Below, piece by piece: positions 15,770 through 22,310 of a stretch of DNA of 22,521 bases. Each line of letters begins with the position of its first letter. The first letter of the stretch is position 1. The DNA is from Candidatus Omnitrophota bacterium (lineage in GTDB: Bacteria > Omnitrophota > Koll11 > Pluralincolimonadales > Pluralincolimonadaceae). Both the position numbers and the translations under genes were made by a program. The notes beneath the pieces are model-generated. The model was not told the DNA's origin, made no database searches, and saw nothing but the letters and a program-made list of their open reading frames with translations. Location: the NCBI GenBank assembly GCA_022709465.1, contig JAKLIT010000006.1, positions 1 to 22,521 on the forward strand, written 5' to 3'.

Positions 15770-17022
15770 GGGGCTTTAACCTTAAAACCGCACAATTCCA
15801 TCCATGACTTCACGCACTGGTTCCGCATGAAAATGTCCCATACCATCCCGGTCCTGTACTTCTCTATCATCAGGACCGTCACGCCCTGGTCTATCCCAAT
15901 ATAATTATTGCTGAACCAGTTCTTGTCGATATTATACCCGGCCTTAAAACCGTACTCCCCGTATACGCTGCTGCCGTGCCTGTCGTATATCTTCTTCAGC
16001 GACTTCAGGGAGAGTTCGGGCACCAACGGCATAGACGCCGCCATTCCGTAAGGGTTGATGGTACCGTCCTGGACAACTTTTTCCGCGGGCATCGCGCCGT
16101 ATCCCTTGTAGCCGCCGGGCCCGTCCCCCGCCGTAAGGCCCCATCCGTCCTCGCCGTATCCTTTATGGGAACGCGCGTTATCGATGCAGTATCTCCTGTT
16201 CGCGTGCACCGCGTTTATGGAGTTCTGCCAGTAATTAATGCCGTTGTCGTCGATGTTCCTGAAATCAACCCACGCCTGCGCGAATTGGTAGGTGAACAAA
16301 CTGCCGAAGAACGAGTAAACAACCTTATACCCGCCGTATTCCGCGACGGGCTTCCTCCACGCCTTCCAGCATTCCGGCGATATAGGGTACGTTGGGGAAC
16401 CTATCGCGAGTATATACGCTATCAGCCCTTCGTTATACCAGTCCCAGTACGAGCCGAGGAAGCCGTTCTCCGGGGTCCATCCCATGCATATCAGGTTCTT
16501 CCCGTTCGTCATCCACTGCCAGTCCGCCCGGAAATACAGCGAGTTGGCGAGCCGCTCTAGCTCCGTGCCCTTGAAATACTGCGCCGCGAACAACGCGCCT
16601 GCGAAAAATATCGCGGAATCAATTGAGGAGACCTCGGATTTCCATACCCTCCTGCCCGTCTTCATGTCGACGAAGTGGTAATAGAACCCGTGTTCGCTCT
16701 TCAGCGTGTTCCTGAATGTCTTGAGCGTCCTGAATACGCGGTTATACGCCTCATCGTAGGTTACCCACCCCCTGCTGTGCCCGACGCATATGACCGCGAG
16801 GCCAAAGCCCGTTGCCGCGATGCTGCACGGCGCGCCGGCGGAGGCGTTATCCGCTATAAGGCCGGTATCGGGGTCCGCCTTATCCCAAAAATACCTGAAC
16901 GTATCCTTCTCGATCTTGTCTATGAATTCGTCCTGCGCCGAAACCGTATTGCCGGCATAGAGGCAAGCCGCGGGGCACGAAACGACCGACAAAGCTAGAA
17001 CAAGCGAGATGGCTGTCTTCAT
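15766..17022 (-). CDS. Secreted glycoamylase-like (COG5368 / GH144-type) protein
   Basis: The 418-residue protein has an N-terminal signal sequence; VVSC at residues 13-16 could be a weak lipobox. Features of the glycoamylase domain (PF10091, which includes GH144 endo-beta-1,2-glucanases) are TFRYFWDKADPDTGL (41-55), VSSIDSAIFFAGAL (131-144), SYWDWYNEGLIAYILAIG (191-208), and GEDGWGLTAGDGP (290-302). The repeated aromatic segments suit an (alpha/alpha)6 barrel. Known members cut beta-1,2-glucans, but this activity is not proven for most homologues. The start overlaps the stop of the HAMP protein by ATGA, so the two are translationally coupled. A role in cell-surface or periplasmic glucan turnover is the best inference. 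Confidence 0.85.
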   Translation of the reverse strand: MKTAISLVLALSVVSCPAACLYAGNTVSAQDEFIDKIEKDTFRYFWDKADPDTGLIADNASAGAPCSIAATGFGLAVICVGHSRGWVTYDEAYNRVFRTLKTFRNTLKSEHGFYYHFVDMKTGRRVWKSEVSSIDSAIFFAGALFAAQYFKGTELERLANSLYFRADWQWMTNGKNLICMGWTPENGFLGSYWDWYNEGLIAYILAIGSPTYPISPECWKAWRKPVAEYGGYKVVYSFFGSLFTYQFAQAWVDFRNIDDNGINYWQNSINAVHANRRYCIDNARSHKGYGEDGWGLTAGDGPGGYKGYGAMPAEKVVQDGTINPYGMAASMPLVPELSLKSLKKIYDRHGSSVYGEYGFKAGYNIDKNWFSNNYIGIDQGVTVLMIEKYRTGMVWDIFMRNQCVKSWMELCGFKVKAP

Positions 17023-17690
17023 GGTTTGGTCTTAAAGAACAGTAACTGCCTCCTTGCTTCTTCCGCCTTCGACTTGATCTGGGCGGGCGATAACTTGTCC
17101 GCGTCCTTGATAAGCTCATCGAGGGAATTCACTGATACGTCTATCTTCATCCTGAATATCTCGGCCATGTTCTCGAGCATCCCCGACAGCCCCTTGAACT
17201 CATCGCCTTTCCTGAGGCGGAAGCCCGCGGTCAGGTTCCCGCTCGACATCGAATTTATCGACTTCTCTATTCGGCTCACCGGCCCCGCTATCTTATGCGA
17301 CAGGAATATGCTCGCTGCGGCAATGACAAGCACGATCGGGAGTATCCTTGTCACGAGCTCGTTCTTCGTATCATCGAGTATGTAATACACCGACTGCTGC
17401 CCGTCCGCGCTCAGGAAACGCGCTTCCCTGAAGTAACGTTCGGGTGTGTTCGCCTCCTGCGTGCCGTACCTTGCGTACTCGTAATCCTTGACGCGCGAAG
17501 CCATCTGCAGCTTTTCGGAAAGGTTCCACGCCGACCACTCCGACGCCGCCCTCCCGAGGATGCCGTAGTACATTACAACACCCGTCAGCAGGGAGGCCAG
17601 CAACATGCACAAAACGATCGCCGCCATATAACGCACCTGCATGCCCGGGTTTACAAAATAATTCCTCCTCCTCGCACCGCTCCTTTTCAT
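17019..17690 (-). CDS. Membrane HAMP-domain protein without a recognisable output domain
   Basis: A 223-residue protein with two membrane helices (about 19-42 and 113-132) framing a small ~70-residue periplasmic domain, then a HAMP domain (FLSHKIAGPVSRIEKSIN, 129-146, continuing to about 185) and a short helical tail ending LLFFKTKP. Sensor histidine kinases, cyclases and chemoreceptors carry an effector after HAMP; here none is visible, so it is either a stand-alone HAMP protein or a partner for another membrane component. ATG 17690 has GGAGG upstream and a divergent promoter directly ahead. It is the first gene of the minus-strand run. Confidence 0.82.
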   Translation of the reverse strand: MKRSGARRRNYFVNPGMQVRYMAAIVLCMLLASLLTGVVMYYGILGRAASEWSAWNLSEKLQMASRVKDYEYARYGTQEANTPERYFREARFLSADGQQSVYYILDDTKNELVTRILPIVLVIAAASIFLSHKIAGPVSRIEKSINSMSSGNLTAGFRLRKGDEFKGLSGMLENMAEIFRMKIDVSVNSLDELIKDADKLSPAQIKSKAEEARRQLLFFKTKP

Positions 17691-17716
17691 CTCTTCCTCC
17701 CTTTTCCCCCGCGTAT

Positions 17717-17745
17717 ATTATATGCTCCCCCGGGCCGGAAGTCAA
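17717..17745 (-). promoter_or_regulatory. Sigma70-type promoter for the leftward HAMP/glucanase operon
   Basis: On the minus strand TTGACT (17745-17740) and TATAAT (17722-17717) are exactly 17 bases apart, close to consensus on both boxes. The -10 box ends 26 bases before ATG 17690, leaving room for a transcription start and a short leader with the GGAGG ribosome site. It lies in the only divergent gap of the window. Confidence 0.7.
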
Positions 17746-17750
17746 TTGAC
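17741..17750. promoter_or_regulatory. Palindrome shared by two divergent -35 boxes (possible operator)
   Basis: GTCAATTGAC is a perfect 10-base palindrome. It contains parts of the -35 boxes of both the leftward (17745-17740) and rightward (17746-17751) promoters, so the two polymerases cannot easily bind together. It might also be an operator, though ten bases of symmetry can arise simply from two back-to-back TTGAC boxes. Confidence 0.5.
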
Positions 17751-17774
17751 ACCTCGTCGATATTATGCTATTTT
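17746..17774 (+). promoter_or_regulatory. Sigma70-type promoter for comF-lptF-lptG
   Basis: TTGACA (17746-17751) is a perfect -35 box and TATTTT (17769-17774) an acceptable -10 box, with a 17-base spacer. The -10 box ends seven bases before ATG 17782, so transcription would start at or very near the start codon. It is the only promoter seen for the three plus-strand genes. Confidence 0.65.
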
Positions 17775-17781
17775 ATAGCAA

Positions 17782-18477
17782 ATGTTAAGGATGATTTTAT
17801 CTTCAACCGGCAGTTTCTACTTTACGATCCTTAACCTGTTGTATCCGCAGGATTGCCTCATCTGCAGCAACAGGATCCATGAGGCTAAGGACGCCCGGCT
17901 TTGCGCCCCCTGCAACAACAGGATAATGAGGTATGCCGACACCCCCCACTGGAGCTTCACCGAACAGGGCCTCGCTTTCGACGCGGCTTACCACGTAGCG
18001 GATTACGACGACATAGTAAAGAGGTGCATCTGCCTCATGAAATATGGAGGAAAGCGGCAGCTTTCCGACACCCTCGGCGGCCTCATGACAGAATACGCCG
18101 AAAGGAACATGAATTTCAACGGCATAGACATGTTCGTGCCCGTCCCCCTGCACCCCGTAAAATTGCGCGAGAGGCAGTTCAACCAGTCGGAGCTCATAGC
18201 AGGGCACCTCGCGGAAAAGTTCGGCAAGAAGCTCGAGAATAAATGGATAAAAAGGATACGTTATACGCCGCAACAGGCCGGCCTCTCGAGGGAGAAGCGC
18301 TTCCGCAACATTAAAGGCGCGTTCCTCGTAAGGCAAGACGCGGATTTCAACGGCAAGTCGGTCATGCTCATCGACGATGTCATGGCTACCGGCGCCACCC
18401 TCCACGAATGCGCTAAAGCTATCAAGTCCGCCGGCGCAAAAAAGGTCTACGCTTTCACCCTCGCGCGGGGAAACTGA
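17782..18477 (+). CDS. ComF-family phosphoribosyltransferase-like protein
   Basis: The 231-residue protein has an N-terminal zinc-finger-like module CLIC (C25, C28) and CAPC (C41, C44), characteristic PVPLHPVKLRERQFNQSE (120-137) and the PRPP-binding VMLIDDVMATGAT (194-206). ComFC proteins are needed for DNA uptake in naturally competent bacteria; homologues are widespread in non-competent species, and this window has no other competence gene. ATG 17782 is kept as the start, but no Shine-Dalgarno precedes it and it coincides with the expected transcription start; a second ATG at 17791 is possible. It ends one base before lptF starts. Confidence 0.88.
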   Translation: MLRMILSSTGSFYFTILNLLYPQDCLICSNRIHEAKDARLCAPCNNRIMRYADTPHWSFTEQGLAFDAAYHVADYDDIVKRCICLMKYGGKRQLSDTLGGLMTEYAERNMNFNGIDMFVPVPLHPVKLRERQFNQSELIAGHLAEKFGKKLENKWIKRIRYTPQQAGLSREKRFRNIKGAFLVRQDADFNGKSVMLIDDVMATGATLHECAKAIKSAGAKKVYAFTLARGN

Positions 18478-18478
18478 T

Positions 18479-19570
18479 ATGAGGATAATCAGGATATACA
18501 TCCTTAAGGAACTTGCCGGGCCTTTCATCTTCGCCTTCGTGATAACAACGTTCGCTTTCATGGCCGGCAACATGATAAAGCTCGCCGACCTCGTCGTCAA
18601 TAAGGGCGTGGATTTCTTCTCCGTATGCAAGCTCTTCCTGTATATGCTCCCGTGGCTCTTCACGTTCACGGTGCCGATATCAGTCCTGACAGCGACCCTG
18701 CTGACCTTCGGGCGGTTGTCGTCCGACAACGAGATAACCGCGATGCGCGCGAGCGGGATAAGCCTGTATAAACTCGTATATCCGCTGGTCCTGCTCGGGC
18801 TCGTCATCAGCCTGGTGTCATACGAGCTAAACGACTGGATACTGCCGCGCCTGCGTTACGAGACCAGGAAGCTCGTAACCCAGATAGGCTCGAAGAACCC
18901 GGCCGCCTACCTCGAGGCCGGAACGTTCATAAAGGCGTTCAAGGGATACATCGTCTTCATATACGGCATAGATAAGAACAAGCTCACGAACATCAGGATA
19001 TACCAGCCGCAGGAAGGCCGCCCGACGCGCACGATCATCGCACAAAAAGGCGAAATGGATTATATAGAATCGAAGGACGCGATACGGCTGAAGCTCATCA
19101 ACGGTACCGTCGACGAGCCGAACCCGAACGACCCGAACAACTTTTATAAATTGAACTTCAAGACCTATATAATGACCCTGGACCTCAGGGAAGGCCGCGA
19201 CCTTAAGATCGACAAGAAGAAATCCGACATGTCGATAGACGAACTCAAGGAGAAGATCAAGGCGCTGAAGGCGGAAGGCGTTGACCCGTCGCCCTTGCAG
19301 ATGGAGATCCACAAGAAGATATCCTATTCGTTCTCGTCGCTTATATTCATACTCATAGGCATCCCGCTTGCGCTTATGGCGCGCCGCGGCGAGAAATCCA
19401 TAGGGTTCGTGCTGAGCGTGTTCGTCATAGTGACTTTCTACCTCATACAGCTCGGAGGCGAGGCCCTTGCCATTAAAGGCATCCTCTTCCCCGCGCTCGG
19501 CATGTGGCTGCCGAACATCGTATTCGGAATAATCGGGCCTGTAATGATATTCCTTATGGCGGAACAATGA
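18479..19570 (+). CDS. lptF: LptF/LptG-family LPS export ABC transporter permease (LptF position)
   Basis: A 363-residue inner-membrane permease of the LptB2FG complex, which pulls lipopolysaccharide from the inner membrane toward the outer membrane. It opens MRIIRIYILKELAGPFIF, has three N-terminal helices, the coupling-helix motif GRLSSDNEITAMRASG (78-93), a periplasmic beta-jellyroll (~125-270), and three C-terminal helices starting near 285 with IGIPLAL. ATG 18479 starts one base after the comF stop, far better than extending the frame back into comF. Its stop overlaps lptG by ATGA. The LptF/LptG assignment rests on gene order; the two paralogues are hard to tell apart by eye. lptA, lptB and lptC are not in view. 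Confidence 0.88.
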   Translation: MRIIRIYILKELAGPFIFAFVITTFAFMAGNMIKLADLVVNKGVDFFSVCKLFLYMLPWLFTFTVPISVLTATLLTFGRLSSDNEITAMRASGISLYKLVYPLVLLGLVISLVSYELNDWILPRLRYETRKLVTQIGSKNPAAYLEAGTFIKAFKGYIVFIYGIDKNKLTNIRIYQPQEGRPTRTIIAQKGEMDYIESKDAIRLKLINGTVDEPNPNDPNNFYKLNFKTYIMTLDLREGRDLKIDKKKSDMSIDELKEKIKALKAEGVDPSPLQMEIHKKISYSFSSLIFILIGIPLALMARRGEKSIGFVLSVFVIVTFYLIQLGGEALAIKGILFPALGMWLPNIVFGIIGPVMIFLMAEQ

Positions 19571-20658
19571 AAATAATAGACAAATACATAACGAGGGGTT
19601 TCATCTGGCCGTTCCTCTACTGCCTCTTCATCTTCCTTTTCCTTTATGTCGTCGGCGACCTTCTCGGGCACTTGAGCGACCTCGTGAAAAAAGACATACC
19701 CTTCGACGTGATAAGGACTTATTACCTGGCTTCCCTGCCGTTCATATTCGTTCAGACGACGCCTTTCGCGGTCCTGCTCGCCTGCGTCTTCCTCTTCTCG
19801 AACCTTAACCGCCATAACGAGATAATCGCTTTAAGGGCGGGCGGCATCGATACCTTGCGCATCATCACCCCTGTCCTGCTGCTCGGGTTCGCGATAAGTT
19901 TGGCGGTATTCCTCGTCAACGACAAGGTAGTCCCCGAGTCGGCCGTGATATCGAACACCATCAAGGAACTCCGCTTCGACAAGGAGCAGAAGGAAAAAGG
20001 CGACAGGATCGAGAATATTACCGTCTTCGGCAGGGACGGCAAGCTCTTCTACGCGAGGGAATTCGACCTCGGAACAAAAACATTGAAGGATGTCGTTATG
20101 CTGGTGCACGACAATAACCAGGTCCTTAAGAGGAAAGTAACCGCCGTCAGCATGGAATGGACCGGCAAGAACTGGAAATTCCACGGGGCCGACTCGTTCA
20201 GGTTCGACAGCGACGGCAACGTGCTCGGCAAGCCCGCTATATTCCGGACGCCGAAAATAATCGACTTCAACGAGACGCCCGAGAGTTTATTGAAGAAGCA
20301 GACCCAGCCCGATTTCATGAATTACGCGCAGTTGAGGGATTACATCCACCTGCTCGCGCTCGAGAGCAAGTCCACCGCGAGGAAGCTGCTCGTGGACCTG
20401 CATTACAAGCTGGCGCTCCCCTTCACGAGCGTCGTAATAATGCTCATAGGCATCCCGTTCGCGCTCAAGAGGACCAGGTCGAAGGCGATGGCAAGCATGG
20501 GCCTCGCCCTAATGATAGCCCTCGTATTCTACGGCGCCAACGCGTTCTTCCTCGCGCTCGGCAAAGGCGGGTTCCTTCCCCCCATAATAGCAGCATGGGC
20601 CGCGAACTTAATATTCGCGGCCCTTGGCATATACCTGCTTGCTGAGATCCGCTCTTAG
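19567..20658 (+). CDS. lptG: LptF/LptG-family LPS export ABC transporter permease (LptG position)
   Basis: A 363-residue partner of the preceding permease with the same layout: MKIIDKYITRGFIWPFLY at the N-terminus, coupling helix SNLNRHNEIIALRAGGI (78-94), a beta-jellyroll domain (~125-270) and C-terminal helices with IGIPFALKR. ATG 19567 makes an ATGA overlap with the lptF stop, supporting this start over an in-frame ATG 63 bases earlier. The last codon is followed by TAG (20656-20658), whose bases are the outer end of the left inverted repeat of the transposon that follows. The protein appears full length despite this. Confidence 0.88.
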   Translation: MKIIDKYITRGFIWPFLYCLFIFLFLYVVGDLLGHLSDLVKKDIPFDVIRTYYLASLPFIFVQTTPFAVLLACVFLFSNLNRHNEIIALRAGGIDTLRIITPVLLLGFAISLAVFLVNDKVVPESAVISNTIKELRFDKEQKEKGDRIENITVFGRDGKLFYAREFDLGTKTLKDVVMLVHDNNQVLKRKVTAVSMEWTGKNWKFHGADSFRFDSDGNVLGKPAIFRTPKIIDFNETPESLLKKQTQPDFMNYAQLRDYIHLLALESKSTARKLLVDLHYKLALPFTSVVIMLIGIPFALKRTRSKAMASMGLALMIALVFYGANAFFLALGKGGFLPPIIAAWAANLIFAALGIYLLAEIRS

Positions 20659-20687
20659 GGGACGTGTCAAAAAGGGACACTCCGCTA
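20656..20687 (+). repeat. Left inverted repeat of the RAYT element
   Basis: The sequence begins TAGGGGACGTGTC and ends GGGACACTCCGCTA. It matches the reverse complement of 21337-21368 at 29 of 32 bases; the three differences fall in the hairpin loop (20670-20672). GGA-(C)-GTGTC can pair with GACAC-TCC across loop AAAAAGG, giving an eight-bp stem with one bulged base. The first three bases are the lptG stop codon and the last three (minus strand) are the transposase stop codon. Confidence 0.85.
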
Positions 20688-21275
20688 TTTAAATGATCTG
20701 ATCCTCTCGTCTACTATATATTCATAAGGGCGCGATTTTGACATATAATCTATATAAACTTCCCTTCTTCCTTTTTCATTGCCGGCCAGTGTCTCGAATA
20801 ATGGATTAATTGTTATGAAATCATCGCGGTGCCTGCCTGCATAATGACCATAACTTGACCATGGATATCCTGATACCTTATCCGCAAGATTTGCACGCAC
20901 GGGATTCCTTTCTATATACCTGGCGCACTCCAAAAGATATGAATCATCTTCGATGAATATGCTTTTATACCTGTTCTGGAACAGATAGCCGACATGTTCG
21001 TATGTATTTCTGTAATAATTTGCATAGCTCTGGCAAATTCCTTTCATGAGCGGAGACAATTCATCCGCTTTACCGATTTTCATTAACAGATGGAAATGAT
21101 TCGGCATGATGCAATAATGATATAGCTCATAATCAAATTTTTCCTTATATCCGTTTATTATCTCCTTAAACCTTTCGAAATCGCCCGCCCTGCAGAATAT
21201 CTTATCCTTATTGTGCCCCCTGTTTAATATGTGATAGACGCCTCCATCTACGACCGTACGTTTAGTCCTAGGCAT
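20685..21275 (-). CDS. REP-associated tyrosine transposase (Y1/IS200-like)
   Basis: The 196-residue HUH transposase starts MPRTKRTVVDGGVYHILNRG, the usual RAYT opening, so ATG 21275 (after GGAGGG, seven bases away) is preferred to ATG 21299. The HUH motif is MPNHFHLLM (H60, H62). A likely catalytic tyrosine is Y120 in ARYIERNPVRANL (118-130). LFQNRYKSIFIED (99-110) is another family hallmark. RAYTs act on REP-type hairpins and move or spread them; here the element itself carries REP-like ends. The frame is intact. It runs in the same direction as fba, downstream of it. Confidence 0.93.
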   Translation of the reverse strand: MPRTKRTVVDGGVYHILNRGHNKDKIFCRAGDFERFKEIINGYKEKFDYELYHYCIMPNHFHLLMKIGKADELSPLMKGICQSYANYYRNTYEHVGYLFQNRYKSIFIEDDSYLLECARYIERNPVRANLADKVSGYPWSSYGHYAGRHRDDFITINPLFETLAGNEKGRREVYIDYMSKSRPYEYIVDERIRSFK

Positions 21276-21322
21276 AAGAAATCCCTCCTCTTTACTCATG
21301 TAGACGTAAAAAAGAGGGATTT
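21275..21322 (-). promoter_or_regulatory. mRNA hairpin hiding the transposase ribosome-binding site
   Basis: Positions 21279-21295 and 21306-21322 are inverted repeats that pair over 17 bases in the minus-strand mRNA (15 Watson-Crick and two G-U pairs) around a 10-base loop. The strand leading to ATG 21275 contains GGAGGG, so this ribosome-binding site would be paired and translation blocked, for example on read-through transcripts from fba. IS200 transposase mRNA is known to be held down by a comparable leader stem-loop. Confidence 0.7.
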
Positions 21323-21336
21323 TCTTTCAACTATTT

Positions 21337-21368
21337 TAGCGGAGTGTCCCTAAGTGACACGTCCCCTA
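21337..21368 (-). repeat. Right inverted repeat of the RAYT element
   Basis: The reverse complement reads TAGGGGACGTGTC, then ACTTA, then GGGACACTCCGCTA, and pairs with the left repeat as described there. Its outer TAG (21368-21366 on the minus strand) is the stop codon of the fructose-bisphosphate aldolase gene. It forms the same bulged hairpin with loop ACTTAGG. Confidence 0.85.
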
Positions 21369-22292
21369 GGCTTTGCCGGCGCAGCCGAGGAATCCTATCT
21401 TCCTTTTGACGACTTCCTTTATCGCGTCGCGCGCGGGGCCGAGGTATTTCCTCGGGTCGAACTCGCCCGGCGTCTCCACGAATACTTTGCGTATCGCTCC
21501 GGTCATGGCGAGGCGAAGGTCGGTATCAATATTGACCTTGCAGACGCCCATCTTCGTCGCCCTGGATATCATCTCTTCGGGAACACCCCTCGCGCCGGGT
21601 ATCTGCCCGCCGTAATCGTTGCATTTCTTTACGAGGTCCGCCGGCGCAGATGAGGCACCGTGCAGGACAAGCGGGAATCCCGGAAGCAGTCCCTTGATCT
21701 TCTCGAGGCGTTCGAAATCCAGCTTCGGTTCGCCCTTGAACTTATATGCCCCGTGGCTCGTCCCGATCGCGACGGCCAGCGAATCGCATCCGGTCTTCTT
21801 CACGAACTCGACCGCCTGGTCGGGGTCCGTATAGATCGCGTCCTTCGCCGCAACGGATATGTTGTCTTCGACGCCCGCGAGCTTCCCGAGCTCAGCTTCG
21901 ACCGGGACGCCTTTCGCGTGCGCGTAATCGACTACCTGCTTCGTCAACCTTATATTCTCCTCGAACGGGTACTTCGACCCGTCTATCATGACGGACGAGA
22001 ACCCTCCGTCGACGCACGACTTGCACATCTCGAAATCCTCGCCGTGGTCGAGGTGCAGGACGCAATCGATGCCCGTGCATTCCATCGCCGCCTGGACGAG
22101 ATGTATAAGGTACTGGTGGCGCGCATATTTGCGAGCGCCTGCCGAGACCTGGAGTATTACCGGCGCCTTCGCCTCGGCTATCGCCTCGGTGATGCCCTGG
22201 ATTATCTCCATGTCGTTTACATTGAACGCCCCTACCGCATAACCTTCCTTATACGCCTTCTGGAAGAGCGGTTTTGATGATATGAACGCCAT
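21366..22292 (-). CDS. fba: Class II fructose-bisphosphate aldolase
   Basis: The 308-residue glycolytic/gluconeogenic enzyme interconverts fructose 1,6-bisphosphate with dihydroxyacetone phosphate and glyceraldehyde 3-phosphate, with catalytic Zn. Its motifs are LHLDHGED (Asp/His catalytic and Zn site), EAELGKLAGVED (Glu and phosphate loop), AIGTSHGAYK (Zn His), LHGASS (Zn His) and NIDTDLRLA. The C-terminus CAGKA is complete, but its TAG stop lies in the right inverted repeat of the RAYT element. It starts 18 bases after the adenosylhomocysteinase gene and is probably co-transcribed with it. A tagatose-bisphosphate aldolase of the same family cannot be fully excluded. Confidence 0.92.
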   Translation of the reverse strand: MAFISSKPLFQKAYKEGYAVGAFNVNDMEIIQGITEAIAEAKAPVILQVSAGARKYARHQYLIHLVQAAMECTGIDCVLHLDHGEDFEMCKSCVDGGFSSVMIDGSKYPFEENIRLTKQVVDYAHAKGVPVEAELGKLAGVEDNISVAAKDAIYTDPDQAVEFVKKTGCDSLAVAIGTSHGAYKFKGEPKLDFERLEKIKGLLPGFPLVLHGASSAPADLVKKCNDYGGQIPGARGVPEEMISRATKMGVCKVNIDTDLRLAMTGAIRKVFVETPGEFDPRKYLGPARDAIKEVVKRKIGFLGCAGKA

Positions 22293-22310
22293 CTTCTTCT
22301 TCCCTTTCCT

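Larger units (their letters stand above)
20656..21368 (-). mobile_element. RAYT (REP-associated tyrosine transposase) element with 32-bp inverted ends
   Basis: A 713-base unit lies between two convergent genes. Its ends are inverted repeats of about 32 bases, 29 of them identical, and it encodes one Y1/IS200-like transposase. Base composition is clearly different: a sampled line at 20701-20760 is about a third GC, against nearly 60 percent at 22021-22080. Each end can fold into a short hairpin, as in REP sequences. It probably arrived by transposition. There is no target-site duplication outside the ends, as expected for HUH/Y1 transposases. Confidence 0.8.

Noticed and set aside
18377..18478. 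An earlier in-frame start that would add 34 residues to LptF
   Set aside because: The added part lies inside comF in another frame and lacks LptF character; ATG 18479, one base after the comF stop, gives the normal N-terminus.
17803..18807. 334-codon minus-strand frame spanning comF and the start of lptF
   Set aside because: It is antisense to two well-supported genes, has no family motif and bridges their boundary, as expected for a chance frame.
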